From CAZCJU01 sp964562175 (GTDB taxonomy: Bacteria; Bacillota; Clostridia; Oscillospirales; CAG-272), in NCBI GenBank assembly GCA_964562175.1, contig CAZLRV010000027.1, positions 1 through 20,659 of the forward strand: 20,659 bases of DNA, written 5' to 3'. Below, one piece after another: positions 1 through 6,517 of the stretch. Position 1 is the first letter of the stretch; each line of letters begins with the position of its first letter. Made by a program: the position numbers and the translations under genes. The notes below the pieces were generated by a model, which saw only the letters and a list, made by a program, of their open reading frames with translations, made no database searches and had not been told where the DNA came from.

Positions 1-1
1 A

Positions 2-103
2 GTTTGAGCGGTGTGCAATTTTATAAGGAACTAAAACCCAAGAATAACGAATTGTTAAATTGATTTTGTTTGAGCGGTGTGCAATTTTATAAGGAAAAGA
101 GCA
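2..103 (+). CRISPR. Leader-distal end of a CRISPR array, probably type II
   Basis: A complete 36-nt repeat lies at 2-37, starting GTTTGAGCGG and ending CTAAAAC. A 30-nt spacer follows at 38-67. A second repeat begins at 68 and matches the first exactly for 29 nt (68-96), then diverges over its last 7 nt. A 36/30 repeat-spacer pitch and a decayed final repeat are what the trailing end of an array looks like, so the leader and most repeats lie to the left, outside the window. The GTTT start, AAAAC end and lack of a strong internal hairpin are typical of type II (Cas9) repeats. No cas gene and no anti-repeat (tracrRNA) was seen here, so the subtype is unknown. Base 1 would be the last base of the preceding spacer. 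Confidence 0.85.
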
Positions 104-155
104 AGGTCGCCTGACCTCGCTCCGAAACAGCACAATATGAGAATTTAATAGTAAA

Positions 156-201
156 AACAAATCCGAACTATTTCGTCAATCGAAATTGGTTCGGATTTGT
201 T
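156..201 (-). terminator. Rho-independent terminator of the tRNA unit
   Basis: A perfect 13-bp stem pairs 156-168 with 189-201. A further inner stem (171-175 with 181-185) closes a five-base loop. Read on the minus strand the stem is followed by GTTTTTAC, a short U-run, so it ends minus-strand transcripts coming from the two tRNA genes. On the plus strand no U-run follows, so it is not obviously a terminator for the CRISPR transcript. Confidence 0.85.
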
Positions 202-206
202 ACGTA

Positions 207-281
207 TGGTGACCCGTAGGGGAATCGAACCCCTGTTACTGCCGTGAAAGGGCGGTGTCTTAGCCTCTTGACCAACGGGCC
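207..281 (-). tRNA. tRNA-Glu (anticodon TTC)
   Basis: The minus strand from 281 folds as a standard cloverleaf. Acceptor strand GGCCCGT pairs with ACGGGTC, the T-loop motif GGTTCGAATCC is present, and the anticodon loop CTTTCAC carries TTC at 246-248. The 3' CCA is encoded in the DNA (207-209). It is the second gene of a two-tRNA transcript: its first base directly follows the CCA of tRNA-Met, with no spacer. Confidence 0.96.
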
Positions 282-358
282 TGGTAGCGGAAGTTGGACT
301 TGAACCCACGACCTATCGGGTATGAACCGATTGCTCTAGCCAACTGAGCTATTCCGCC
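282..358 (-). tRNA. tRNA-Met, elongator (anticodon CAT)
   Basis: The minus strand from 358 reads GGCGGAATAGCTCAG and folds as a 77-nt tRNA with encoded CCA (282-284). The anticodon loop TTCATAC has CAT at 322-324. Position 1 pairs with 72 as G-U and the body lacks initiator features (C1xA72 mismatch, GGG/CCC anticodon stem), so elongator Met is preferred over initiator. A CAT tRNA modified to read AUA as Ile is less likely from the acceptor sequence but cannot be excluded without comparison. Confidence 0.94.
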
Positions 359-397
359 ACATTTTGAAATACAGTCATTTTCCGACGTTGCCTGTAT

Positions 398-426
398 ACT
401 ATATCATATTTTTTTGCTTTTGTCAA
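398..426 (-). promoter_or_regulatory. Sigma-A promoter of the tRNA-Met/tRNA-Glu unit
   Basis: On the minus strand TTGACA (421-426) is followed after exactly 17 nt by TATAGT (398-403). This is about 40 nt upstream of the first tRNA base, a normal distance for a tRNA promoter. Confidence 0.85.
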
Positions 427-563
427 TAGGTTTTTGAAAAATAAATCGATATTTTTGCAAAAAACACGATGTAAACACTTGGGAACGGTCATTTTGCTGT
501 TGTGGAATTATTCATATATTTAGTGTATAATCATAATAAGACGAAAAGTACGAGGTGAAACAA

Positions 564-1157
564 ATGTGCGGCAGGTATACCGTGTTTACGCAGGATGAGA
601 ATAGTATGATGAATAAATATCTCTCTCAAGCGGGTTTTGACGATAATATCGGTGATATATGTCCCGGAGGCGATGCGCCGATAATAATCACATCACAGAA
701 TAAAATATTTTCCCGAAAAGGCACATGGGGCTTTACCGGTATGTCAAGTCTTGTTATAAACGCACGTCTTGAAACGGCAACGCAGAAAAGATATTTTTCG
801 GAAGCCTTTGCACACAGACGGTGCGTTATCCCCGCAACATCGTTTTACGAGTGGTATCATAAGGGCGGGGAAGAAGGGCGAAGTATAGTTTATAGATTTT
901 TCACGCCCGGCGAAGAGATATTTTATATGGCGGGCTTTTACAATTACGACAACGGTACAAGGCGGTACGTCGTATTGACGATGCCGGCAAGCGAAGATAT
1001 CGAGGACATACACACGCGAATGCCGGTTATAATACCGCAGGACAAGGTGCGTAAGTACTTGACCGATCCGTATAAATATTACGATATTGCGATACGCTCG
1101 TATCCGTCGCTTTGCCGAACGGGAGTCGTAGAAGAATACGAATATGAGGAGCAATAG
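564..1157 (+). CDS. SRAP-domain abasic-site protein (YedK/HMCES family)
   Basis: This is a 197-residue SRAP (SOS response-associated peptidase) protein. The family forms a covalent thiazolidine link between its N-terminal Cys2 and abasic sites in single-stranded DNA, protecting stalled forks. The start must be the ATG at 564 (preceded by AGGTG at 553-557), because it gives M-C-G-R-Y and Cys2 becomes N-terminal after Met removal. The GTG at 555 would bury the catalytic Cys. Key residues visible: Cys2, the N66-A-R-L-E70 motif, R85-R86-C-V-I-P-A with F94-Y-E96-W, and H150-T-R-M-P, matching the family's Asn, Glu and His active-site positions. Full length for the family. A possible -10 (TATAAT at 526-531) lies upstream without a clear -35, and no Firmicutes LexA box (CGAAC-N4-GTTCG) was seen, so SOS control is not supported. 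The gene stands alone. Confidence 0.95.
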   Translation: MCGRYTVFTQDENSMMNKYLSQAGFDDNIGDICPGGDAPIIITSQNKIFSRKGTWGFTGMSSLVINARLETATQKRYFSEAFAHRRCVIPATSFYEWYHKGGEEGRSIVYRFFTPGEEIFYMAGFYNYDNGTRRYVVLTMPASEDIEDIHTRMPVIIPQDKVRKYLTDPYKYYDIAIRSYPSLCRTGVVEEYEYEEQ

Positions 1158-1432
1158 GCTTGTGCTTTACATTTTTGGCAAAGGGCTTTGACTATACGCA
1201 CAATGATAGACCTTTTGTATTGAACGGCGGCGTGTGATAGCGGACGGGGAAAAAGCTTAATATGCGGAGCAAGCGGCAGTCGTTTTATCGATTGCCGCTT
1301 GAGTAATATATGCAGCTGCTTATTCGTCATCCTCGGAGAAAACACGACAAAGTGTTTCGAAACTCCGAGCAGCGGTGCGGTACGCCACGCTTTTATTCTT
1401 ATCGTTACCTGTTTGCATTGCTCGTGCAAACG
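1158..1432. other. Non-coding, apparently decayed stretch with two hairpins
   Basis: No convincing gene is seen. Two inverted repeats stand out: 1270-1278 with 1293-1301 (9-bp perfect stem), and 1332-1338 with 1363-1369 (7-bp stem with a further inner AACAC/GTGTT pairing at 1341-1345 and 1352-1356). Neither is followed by a U-run on either strand, so neither reads as an intrinsic terminator. The stretch is probably degraded continuation of the ABC-transporter gene that starts at 1674. Confidence 0.5.
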
Positions 1433-1674
1433 TATTCTTTCGTAAGGCTCGCCGAGAAAACGAGCGCAATTGTCATGCGTGTGAAATTCTATCTTGAAAT
1501 CCTTTACATTGCGGTGGCGTATAGTCGTCGTTTTTCCGCTTCTGTTCGTTTCGACACAGCCGACCATTTCGCCCTCGGATATTTCCAAATTCAGATCGAA
1601 GTGCCTAATCTCTCTCCGTAGTCCTTAGTCAATGCCTCTGTCACAATAACACCCTCGGCCGCACTTTCGATCAT
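1433..1674 (-). pseudogene. Remnant of an ABC-transporter ATP-binding protein gene
   Basis: A strong ribosome-binding site (AAAGGAG) precedes an ATG at 1672-1674 on the minus strand. The first frame reads through T-E-A-L-T-K-D-Y-G-E-R, a typical ABC ATPase start with its A-loop Tyr, and stops at 1591. A shift of frame between about 1592 and 1612 continues the homology as D-L-N-L-E-I-S-E-G-E-M-V-G. It then reaches a damaged Walker A (E-T-N-R-S-G-K-T-T-T-I-R, where GxNGxGKT is expected), with the Lys codon at 1532-1534. Similarity fades after the residues F-L-G-E-P-Y-E-R-I (near 1433), and no signature or Walker B motif follows. The gene is therefore frameshifted, mutated in Walker A and truncated. 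It lies divergent to a TetR regulator, the usual layout for a regulator beside the transporter it controls. Confidence 0.8.
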
Positions 1675-1695
1675 ATTTTTTCTCCTTTCTTGTTA

Positions 1696-1721
1696 AACAC
1701 TGTTGACATTTGAACTGTGTT
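1696..1721. promoter_or_regulatory. Imperfect palindrome overlapping the -35, candidate TetR operator
   Basis: The half-sites AACAC-T-GTT-G-A-C-A and, on the other strand, AACAC-A-GTT-C-A-A-A agree at 10 of 13 positions around one centre. The dyad covers the -35 box of the TetR promoter and sits in the divergent intergenic region, where an autoregulating TetR repressor would bind. Binding itself is inferred. Confidence 0.55.
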
Positions 1722-1731
1722 GTATTATAAT
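1703..1731 (+). promoter_or_regulatory. Consensus sigma-A promoter of the tetR-family gene
   Basis: TTGACA (1703-1708), a 17-nt spacer, then TATAAT (1726-1731). This is a perfect consensus match. It places the transcript start near 1738, so any translation start upstream of that (such as one at 1717) is ruled out. Confidence 0.88.
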
Positions 1732-1767
1732 AGGTTCGGGAGGAAATTGGAAGCACAGGTTTATTAT

Positions 1768-1803
1768 CATTGTCGAAATATAGACAATGTTAAAAACAGT
1801 GTC
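1768..1803 (+). promoter_or_regulatory. Overlapping dyads in the tetR leader, possible second operator
   Basis: Arms 1783-1791 and 1795-1803 form GACAATGTT-AAA-AACAGTGTC, with 8 of 9 positions symmetric. Read as GACACTGTT, the half-site differs at one base from the half-site AACACTGTT of the upstream dyad. A second dyad pairs 1768-1774 (CATTGTC) with 1783-1789 (GACAATG). They lie between the promoter and the start codon at 1819. They could be operator sequence or leader structure; the sequence alone does not decide. Confidence 0.35.
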
Positions 1804-1818
1804 GAATTTTTGGGGATA

Positions 1819-2388
1819 ATGAAAGCACAAAACCTAAATAATTCATCGAAAAAGACGAGAAAGCTCATAAAAAAGACGTTTGCCAAAATGCTGTCGGAGA
1901 AAAAAGAGCTTGGCAAGATATCCGTAAGCGAGCTGTGCAAGCGTGCCGACATAAGCAGAGGCACGTTTTATTGCCATTACGATGATATTTACGGAGTGGC
2001 GGAGGACTATGAAAACGAGCTTATAGACGCGTTTTTCGATAACGCAAGACTGATCGGCTCAGTGGATATAATGAATTTTATAGATTCAATATTTGAGTTT
2101 ATTCGCCAAAACAATGAAAACTACCGTTTGCTGTGCCGCTCAAACGATTTTATCTTTGCGGCGAAAAAGCTGACGGCAATAGCATCGGGCAAGCTGCTTC
2201 AGCTCAGCCTTGAGGATGCGAGAATAATAAAAAAAGAATATTTGGAGCTTGATCTTACCGTGTTTTTGGAAGGGCTGTTCTGCGAGTACGTTAAATATTG
2301 CAGAGGCTATTGCACGAGAACGCTTGATGACCTGTACTCCTATACGAAATATTGGGTAAGCAATTTCATAAAGCAAAGATCGGAATAA
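1819..2388 (+). CDS. TetR/AcrR-family transcriptional regulator
   Basis: A 189-residue regulator starting at the ATG at 1819 (GGGG four bases upstream). The reading frame is open further upstream, but that part lies across the promoter. The N-terminal helix-turn-helix shows the TetR pattern: K-K-T-F-A-K-M-L, then I-S-V-S-E-L-C-K-R-A-D-I-S-R-G-T-F-Y and the closing H-Y-D-D-I-Y-G-V. The C-terminal ligand/dimer region is all-helical with no recognisable specific pocket, resembling small TetR proteins of the DhaS/TetR_C_8 type. Family repressors usually control a divergently transcribed exporter. Here that position holds a broken ABC ATPase gene, so the regulator may now be an orphan or may act on other targets. 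Autoregulation is suggested by the dyads around its promoter. Confidence 0.9.
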   Translation: MKAQNLNNSSKKTRKLIKKTFAKMLSEKKELGKISVSELCKRADISRGTFYCHYDDIYGVAEDYENELIDAFFDNARLIGSVDIMNFIDSIFEFIRQNNENYRLLCRSNDFIFAAKKLTAIASGKLLQLSLEDARIIKKEYLELDLTVFLEGLFCEYVKYCRGYCTRTLDDLYSYTKYWVSNFIKQRSE

Positions 2389-2457
2389 AATTGATAAAAA
2401 TCTCCTATTTTCAACAAAAATTGATTTAAAATTGAAGGTAGGTTGCAGAATGCGTAG

Positions 2458-2463
2458 TATAAT
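2458..2463 (+). promoter_or_regulatory. Possible -10 box upstream of fakB
   Basis: TATAAT at 2458-2463 lies about 70 nt before the fakB start. No good -35 sits at 16-18 nt (the nearest, TTGAAG at 2432-2437, leaves 20 nt), so this is a weak call. No terminator was seen after the tetR-family gene, so read-through from its promoter is possible. Confidence 0.4.
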
Positions 2464-2534
2464 TGCAGATGTATTATGGCACATTTGGCATTTGAACGGT
2501 ATTGTGCAAAAACGAATCGGAAGGGAACGAAATA

Positions 2535-3431
2535 ATGAGAAAAACAAAGATAATAACGGATTCGTGTGCCGATATAGGCGGCGATCTGCTTGAAAAATAC
2601 GATATAGACTATGCAAAAATGACAAAAAGCGAGGACGGAGTCGAAACCGATGCGCTCCTTACTTGGAGCGATGAGGATGCTCACGAGCTTTACGAAACGC
2701 TGAGGGCAGGGAAACGTATATTGACCGCACAGGTGTCCGTTGAGGAGTTCAACAGGATATTCACGAAATATCTCGATGCCGGATACGATATAGTATACAT
2801 TGCCTGCTCGTCAAAGCAATCCGGCTCGGTAAACACGGGTCACATAACGGCGAGAAAGCTGCTTGCGAAATATCCCGATGCCGCCATATACTGTGTCGAT
2901 TCTCTCAATGCAAGCTGCGGCGAGGGCTTGCTTGCGGTCGAGTGTGCTAAGCTCGCACGCATGGGCAAGAGTGCGGAGGAGATAAACAAATATGCATTGT
3001 CAATAAGAAAGAATATAAACGAATTTGCCACGGTGCATACGCTCGATCATCTGAAAAGAGCGGGACGTGTAAAGGCATCTGCGGCATTTTTCGGCAATCT
3101 TATGGGAGTTAAGCCGATATTGATATCGGATGTGGTGGGTGATCAGACGGCGATAAAGAAGGTCAGAGGCAGACAAAAATCGCTTGAGGAAATAGTAAGC
3201 TGTATGAAAGAGGCAATAACGGACAGCGAAAAGCAGACGATATATCTGGCTCATGCGGATTGCTCACAAGAGGAAATAGAAACGGTAATATCGCTTATCA
3301 AGGAAAAAATACCGTGCTGTGACATACACATAGGTTATATAGGGCCTATAATAGGCGCATCTGTCGGACCCGATGCAATGGCTCTTTGGGCAATAGGACA
3401 GGCGGTTACATACAAAGCGGAGGAAAAATAA
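2535..3431 (+). CDS. fakB: DegV-family fatty acid-binding protein (FakB)
   Basis: This 298-residue DegV protein binds a single fatty acid and presents its carboxyl group to FakA for phosphorylation. Start ATG 2535 is set by GGAAGGG at 2519-2525; an upstream GTG at 2502 in frame lacks such a site. Landmarks: T8-D9-S10 near the N-terminus, T64-A-Q-V-S (the family T-S/A-Q-P-S loop), C91-S-S-K-Q-S-G-S (fatty-acid carboxyl site), D171-H-L-K-R-A-G-R, and G270-P-I-I-G-A-S-V-G-P near the C-terminus. Length is normal for the family. It is separated from fakA by one base, so the two are co-transcribed and probably translationally coupled. Which chain type it prefers cannot be told from the sequence. 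Confidence 0.92.
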   Translation: MRKTKIITDSCADIGGDLLEKYDIDYAKMTKSEDGVETDALLTWSDEDAHELYETLRAGKRILTAQVSVEEFNRIFTKYLDAGYDIVYIACSSKQSGSVNTGHITARKLLAKYPDAAIYCVDSLNASCGEGLLAVECAKLARMGKSAEEINKYALSIRKNINEFATVHTLDHLKRAGRVKASAAFFGNLMGVKPILISDVVGDQTAIKKVRGRQKSLEEIVSCMKEAITDSEKQTIYLAHADCSQEEIETVISLIKEKIPCCDIHIGYIGPIIGASVGPDAMALWAIGQAVTYKAEEK

Positions 3432-3432
3432 A

Positions 3433-5070
3433 ATGAACGGGACGACAACGATAGACGGGACACTGCTCGGAAAAATGCTCCGTGCGGGTTGTCACAATCT
3501 GCGTACACACGCACAGGAGATAAACGAGCTCAATGTTTTTCCCATACCCGACGGAGATACGGGCGACAATATGCTTCTTACGATGCTCGGCGGCATAGAT
3601 ACACTCGGCGATGGCTGTGAGGGCATAGCGGAGGTATCACGCCGTGTATCGGACGGTATGCTGCTCGGTGCAAGAGGCAATTCGGGCGTAATACTGTCGC
3701 AGATATTCGAGGGCGTGGCAGACGGGCTGACGGGACTTGAGGAAGCGGACAACGAGGCATTTATAAAGGCTCTGAAAAACGGTGTCAAGCATTCCTACAG
3801 TGCGGTGATAGAGCCTACGGAGGGTACCATACTTACCGTAATGCGCAGTGCCACCGAGTATGTAAGCACAAAGGTCACAAACGATCCGTTTACCATGCTC
3901 GAAGATTTTTTGAAGCAAGCGAGGCTGACGCTTGAGCAGACTCCGGAAATGCTTCCCGTGTTGAAAAAAGCGGGTGTTGTCGATTCCGGCGGTGCGGGTC
4001 TTGTTTATATAATCGAGGGTATGCTTAAGGCAAAGGACGGCGAGGAGGCGGCAGTGTGGGATAGAGAGCTGACGGGTAGTGAGCAAAAGCTCGACCTCGA
4101 TCTGTTCTCGGAGGACAGTGTGCTTGAATACGGATATTGTACCGAGTTGCTTTTGCGACTTCAAAGGTGCAAGACCGATATAGAATCGTTTGAGGTATCG
4201 ACCCTGACGGACTATTTTAAGGAGATAGGCGACAGCGTTGTGGCGTTCAAAACGGGCAGTATCGTGAAGATACATATCCACACGACGACACCGGACAGAG
4301 TGCTTGCTCACTGCCAAAAATTCGGCGAATTTTTGAAGATAAAAATAGAGAATATGTCGCTTCAACACAATAATACGACTACTACGGGAATAAAGGTATC
4401 CGTAAAGCCGAAAAGCGAAAGAAAGCGCTTCGGCGTTGTAGCCGTCGCATCCGGTGAGGGAATAAAGGACTTGTTTTTGGACAGAGGTGCGGATGTCGTG
4501 CTTGACGGCGGCAAGAGCATGAACCCGTCTGCCGAGGATCTGATGAATGCCTTCGACAGCGTAAACGCCGATACGGTATTCGTTTTGCCGAATAATTCAA
4601 ATGTGATACTTGCCGCAAGACAAGCGGCGGGAATGTATAAAAGCTCCGACGTTCGTGTTATCGAGAGCCGCACGCCGGGCGACGGATATGCGGCACTTGC
4701 TATGCTTTCTTTTGAATCCGCAAATGCGGACGAGATAGAAAACGAGATGAACGAAGCTACTCGGGGCGTCGTTACGGCTGAGGTATCGAAAAGCGTGCGA
4801 GACACCGAGCAGGTGCGTGCCGGCGAGTATATAGGCTTTGTCGGAAAGGATATAATCGCCGCAGAGGGCGAAAGATATGACTGTGCGGTAAAAACTGCCG
4901 ACAGGCTTGTTAAAGACTGTGATGTCGTTATATTGATATACGGACAAGATACGGAATGTGAGGAGGCACAAAGCCTCATGGAGTATATAACCTCACATTA
5001 CAGAGGCAAGGAAGTATATCTCGTTGACGGCAAGCAGGAGATATACGATTATATAATGATTTTTGAATGA
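3433..5070 (+). CDS. fakA: Fatty acid kinase catalytic subunit FakA (DhaL/DAK2 domain)
   Basis: A 545-residue FakA/YloV protein. It phosphorylates FakB-bound fatty acids with ATP to give acyl-phosphate. The N-terminal DhaL (DAK2) kinase domain (about 8-200) carries the metal/ATP motif N34-V-F-P-I-P-D40-G-D42-T-G-D-N, then G79-A-R-G-N-S-G-V-I-L-S-Q, E-P-T-E-G-T and D-S-G-G-A-G-L. A middle domain (about 215-315, including H-I-H-T-T-T-P) and a DegV-like C-terminal domain (about 335-545) follow, which is the full FakA architecture. The start at 3433 has GGAGG just upstream inside the fakB 3' end. Position between fakB and plsY fits the role: acyl-phosphate made here is the substrate of PlsY. Confidence 0.93.
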   Translation: MNGTTTIDGTLLGKMLRAGCHNLRTHAQEINELNVFPIPDGDTGDNMLLTMLGGIDTLGDGCEGIAEVSRRVSDGMLLGARGNSGVILSQIFEGVADGLTGLEEADNEAFIKALKNGVKHSYSAVIEPTEGTILTVMRSATEYVSTKVTNDPFTMLEDFLKQARLTLEQTPEMLPVLKKAGVVDSGGAGLVYIIEGMLKAKDGEEAAVWDRELTGSEQKLDLDLFSEDSVLEYGYCTELLLRLQRCKTDIESFEVSTLTDYFKEIGDSVVAFKTGSIVKIHIHTTTPDRVLAHCQKFGEFLKIKIENMSLQHNNTTTTGIKVSVKPKSERKRFGVVAVASGEGIKDLFLDRGADVVLDGGKSMNPSAEDLMNAFDSVNADTVFVLPNNSNVILAARQAAGMYKSSDVRVIESRTPGDGYAALAMLSFESANADEIENEMNEATRGVVTAEVSKSVRDTEQVRAGEYIGFVGKDIIAAEGERYDCAVKTADRLVKDCDVVILIYGQDTECEEAQSLMEYITSHYRGKEVYLVDGKQEIYDYIMIFE

Positions 5071-5082
5071 CCGAGGCGTGAT

Positions 5083-5715
5083 ATGAAAATACTTATGTAT
5101 GCTTTGGCGGCACTGTGCGCTTATTGCGTAGGCGGCTTCAATTCCTCAATAATTATATCCAAAGCGGTATATAAAAAGGATATTCGGGAATTCGGCAGTA
5201 AAAATCCGGGCTTTACGAACTTCAAAAGAACCTTCGGAGGTGCTTGGGCGTGGGTCGTGTTTGCCGTCGATATCTCAAAGGCGGCACTTGCGGTATATCT
5301 GCTTGCACGCCTGCTTGAGGGCGAGGGTTGTTCGTTCAAGCTCGGTGCGGCGTATACCGGCGTGTTCGTTCTGCTCGGCAATGCTTATCCGATATGGTAC
5401 GGCTTCAAGGGCGGTAAGGGCTTTCTTGCCTGCCTTTCGATGATATGGGTAATATCTCCGCAGACGGGTGCCGTTGCAACGCTCGTTATGGTAGTGCTGC
5501 TGCTTACGACAAAGTATATGTCCCTCTCAAGCGTCACCGCTCTGCTGATAAGCCCGATATTGCTGTATCTTTTCTCCGCACCGCTCAGCGTGGTCGCAAT
5601 ATGCGCTTGTTGCGTGCTGTTTGTTGCCGTCCGTCATAAAGAAAATTTCAAGCGTCTTTTGAGTGGGAACGAATCGAGATTTGAGCTGTTCTCGCATACG
5701 GCGCCGAGTAAATAA
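5083..5715 (+). CDS. plsY: Acyl-phosphate:glycerol-3-phosphate acyltransferase PlsY
   Basis: A 210-residue integral membrane enzyme that transfers an acyl group from acyl-phosphate to glycerol-3-phosphate, giving lysophosphatidic acid, the first step of phospholipid synthesis. Three PlsY motifs are visible: G38-S-K-N-P-G-F-T-N (substrate motif, usually GSGNPGATN), G99-N-A-Y-P-I-W-Y-G-F-K-G-G-K-G around 99-113 (G3P-binding), and K144-Y-M-S-L-S-S-V. The C-terminal R184-H-K-E-N-F-K-R-L-L is also family-typical. Five or more hydrophobic segments agree with the known fold. GAGGCG precedes the ATG, 12 nt after the fakA stop. The Phe in the first motif in place of Ala is a small deviation, so a PlsY paralogue cannot be excluded. 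Confidence 0.92.
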   Translation: MKILMYALAALCAYCVGGFNSSIIISKAVYKKDIREFGSKNPGFTNFKRTFGGAWAWVVFAVDISKAALAVYLLARLLEGEGCSFKLGAAYTGVFVLLGNAYPIWYGFKGGKGFLACLSMIWVISPQTGAVATLVMVVLLLTTKYMSLSSVTALLISPILLYLFSAPLSVVAICACCVLFVAVRHKENFKRLLSGNESRFELFSHTAPSK

Positions 5716-5731
5716 AGTCAAATCAATTTTT

Positions 5732-5773
5732 TGATATCGGTTCGAGCTTTATGCCCGTCCCGATATCATTTTT
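5732..5773 (+). terminator. Rho-independent terminator after plsY
   Basis: A 9-bp perfect stem pairs TGATATCGG (5732-5740) with CCGATATCA (5760-5768) and is followed by TTTTT (5769-5773). It ends the fakB-fakA-plsY transcript and separates it from the iron operon. Confidence 0.8.
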
Positions 5774-5875
5774 GTTTATGTTGGGAAATATATACAAATC
5801 AAAATGCTTTGAGGGAATAACGTATCGTCTTATCGCCGAAAGTGAAAAAAATCGAAAAAAAATCGGTTTTACCTC

Positions 5876-5904
5876 TTGACAAAATTGAAAAAGCTTGCTA
5901 TAAT
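5876..5904 (+). promoter_or_regulatory. Consensus sigma-A promoter of the feo operon
   Basis: TTGACA (5876-5881), a 17-nt spacer, then TATAAT (5899-5904). The predicted transcript start falls next to or inside the first dyad at 5912-5929, which suits repression by a protein bound there. Confidence 0.9.
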
Positions 5905-5911
5905 ATCACAC

Positions 5912-5929
5912 GGTTAGCGGAAGCTAACC
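5912..5929. promoter_or_regulatory. Feo dyad 1 (GGTTAGC-N4-GCTAACC), candidate metal-regulator operator
   Basis: Seven-base perfect arms flank GGAA, 8 nt past the -10 box. The core TTAGC-N4-GCTAA recurs at 5948-5961 and 6520-6533 with different central bases. Constant arms with a variable centre point to a protein-binding dyad. The half-site GGTTAG resembles DtxR/IdeR-type half-sites, but the spacing differs from the classic 19-bp box, so the regulator is inferred only to be metal-responsive. Confidence 0.6.
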
Positions 5930-5944
5930 CGAATTTAAGCACAG

Positions 5945-5964
5945 CAGTTAGCCACTGCTAATTG
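5945..5964. promoter_or_regulatory. Feo dyad 2 (CAGTTAGC-N4-GCTAATTG)
   Basis: Arms CAGTTAGC and GCTAATTG agree at 7 of 8 positions around CACT. The core TTAGC-N4-GCTAA is perfect. Its centre lies 34 bp (about three helical turns) from the centre of dyad 1, just upstream of the feoA ribosome-binding site. Confidence 0.5.
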
Positions 5965-5988
5965 AAACGAGGCAAGGGAGGAAATAAT

Positions 5989-6201
5989 ATGATACCGCTG
6001 ACGCTTGCGGATATCGGCGAGGAAAACATAATAAAACGGATCGGAGGCAATGCCGAGGTTCGTTCACACCTTCAAACGCTCGGTTTCGTTGCCGGAGGTG
6101 CGGTGACAGTCATTAACACGATAGGCGGAAACGTAATCGTAAACGTGAAGGAGTCACGCATTGCAATAAGTAAGGAAATGGCACAAAGGATAATGATATG
6201 A
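5989..6201 (+). CDS. feoA: FeoA-domain protein, first copy
   Basis: A 70-residue, SH3-like FeoA protein of the ferrous iron uptake system. FeoA proteins are small cytoplasmic partners thought to bind the FeoB G-domain region and tune transport. The start at ATG 5989 follows GGGAGG (5976-5981); an in-frame TTG at 5962 overlaps dyad 2 and is unlikely. Family marks include L5-A-D-I-G near the N-terminus, the L-x-T-L-G-F-V-A-G-G turn, and a V-N-V-K-E-S-R-I-A-I-S segment ending the fold. It is the first gene of the operon and is followed by a second, divergent FeoA copy after a 49-nt gap. Two FeoA genes before feoB are common in Clostridia. Confidence 0.9.
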   Translation: MIPLTLADIGEENIIKRIGGNAEVRSHLQTLGFVAGGAVTVINTIGGNVIVNVKESRIAISKEMAQRIMI

Positions 6202-6250
6202 TTCCCGAGTGTCTGTTTATCTTAAATAAATTTTCGGAGAGGAGACGAAA

Positions 6251-6472
6251 ATGAAAACTCTGAGAGATGCAAAGATCGGTCAGACCGTAAAGGTCGTAAA
6301 GCTTCACGGTGAGGGAGCCGTGAAACGCCGTATAATGGATATGGGACTTACAAAGGGAGTCGAGGTACATATCCGTAAGGTGGCACCTCTCGGCGATCCC
6401 GTTGAGATCACCGTGAGAGGCTACGAGCTGTCACTTCGCAAGGCAGATGCCGAAATGATAGAGGTAGAATAA
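6251..6472 (+). CDS. feoA: FeoA-domain protein, second copy
   Basis: A 73-residue FeoA protein with a good ribosome-binding site (GGAGAGGAG) before the ATG. Characteristic residues: L4-R-D-A-K-I-G-Q near the start, R-R-I-M-D-M-G-L-T-K-G-V-E-V (the conserved MGL turn), A-P-L-G-D-P-V-E-I, and R-G-Y-E-L-S-L-R-K-A-D-A at the end. This is closer to the classic FeoA consensus than the first copy, which lacks the D-P-V-E segment, so the two probably have distinct roles, possibly as a hetero-pair. Role in FeoB control is family knowledge, not visible here. Confidence 0.94.
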   Translation: MKTLRDAKIGQTVKVVKLHGEGAVKRRIMDMGLTKGVEVHIRKVAPLGDPVEITVRGYELSLRKADAEMIEVE

Positions 6473-6517
6473 GGCTGCATAATACAAGGGGCATGACCCC
6501 TTAAAATTCAAATCGAC

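Noticed and set aside
427..563. LexA-controlled promoter for the SRAP gene
   Set aside because: No CGAAC-N4-GTTCG box is present and the -35 is unclear.
1320..1469. Minus-strand 49-codon ORF ending in S-E-D-D-E
   Set aside because: It has only a TTG start with no ribosome-binding site, lies in the decayed region and matches no family I know. It could be chance or a relic.
5774..5988. Riboswitch ahead of feoA
   Set aside because: The leader after the promoter is under 90 nt and is accounted for by the two dyads. No known riboswitch core or expression-platform terminator is visible.
6486..6502. AAGGGG / CCCCTT hairpin as a terminator between the second feoA and feoB
   Set aside because: No U-run follows on either strand and the genes look co-transcribed.
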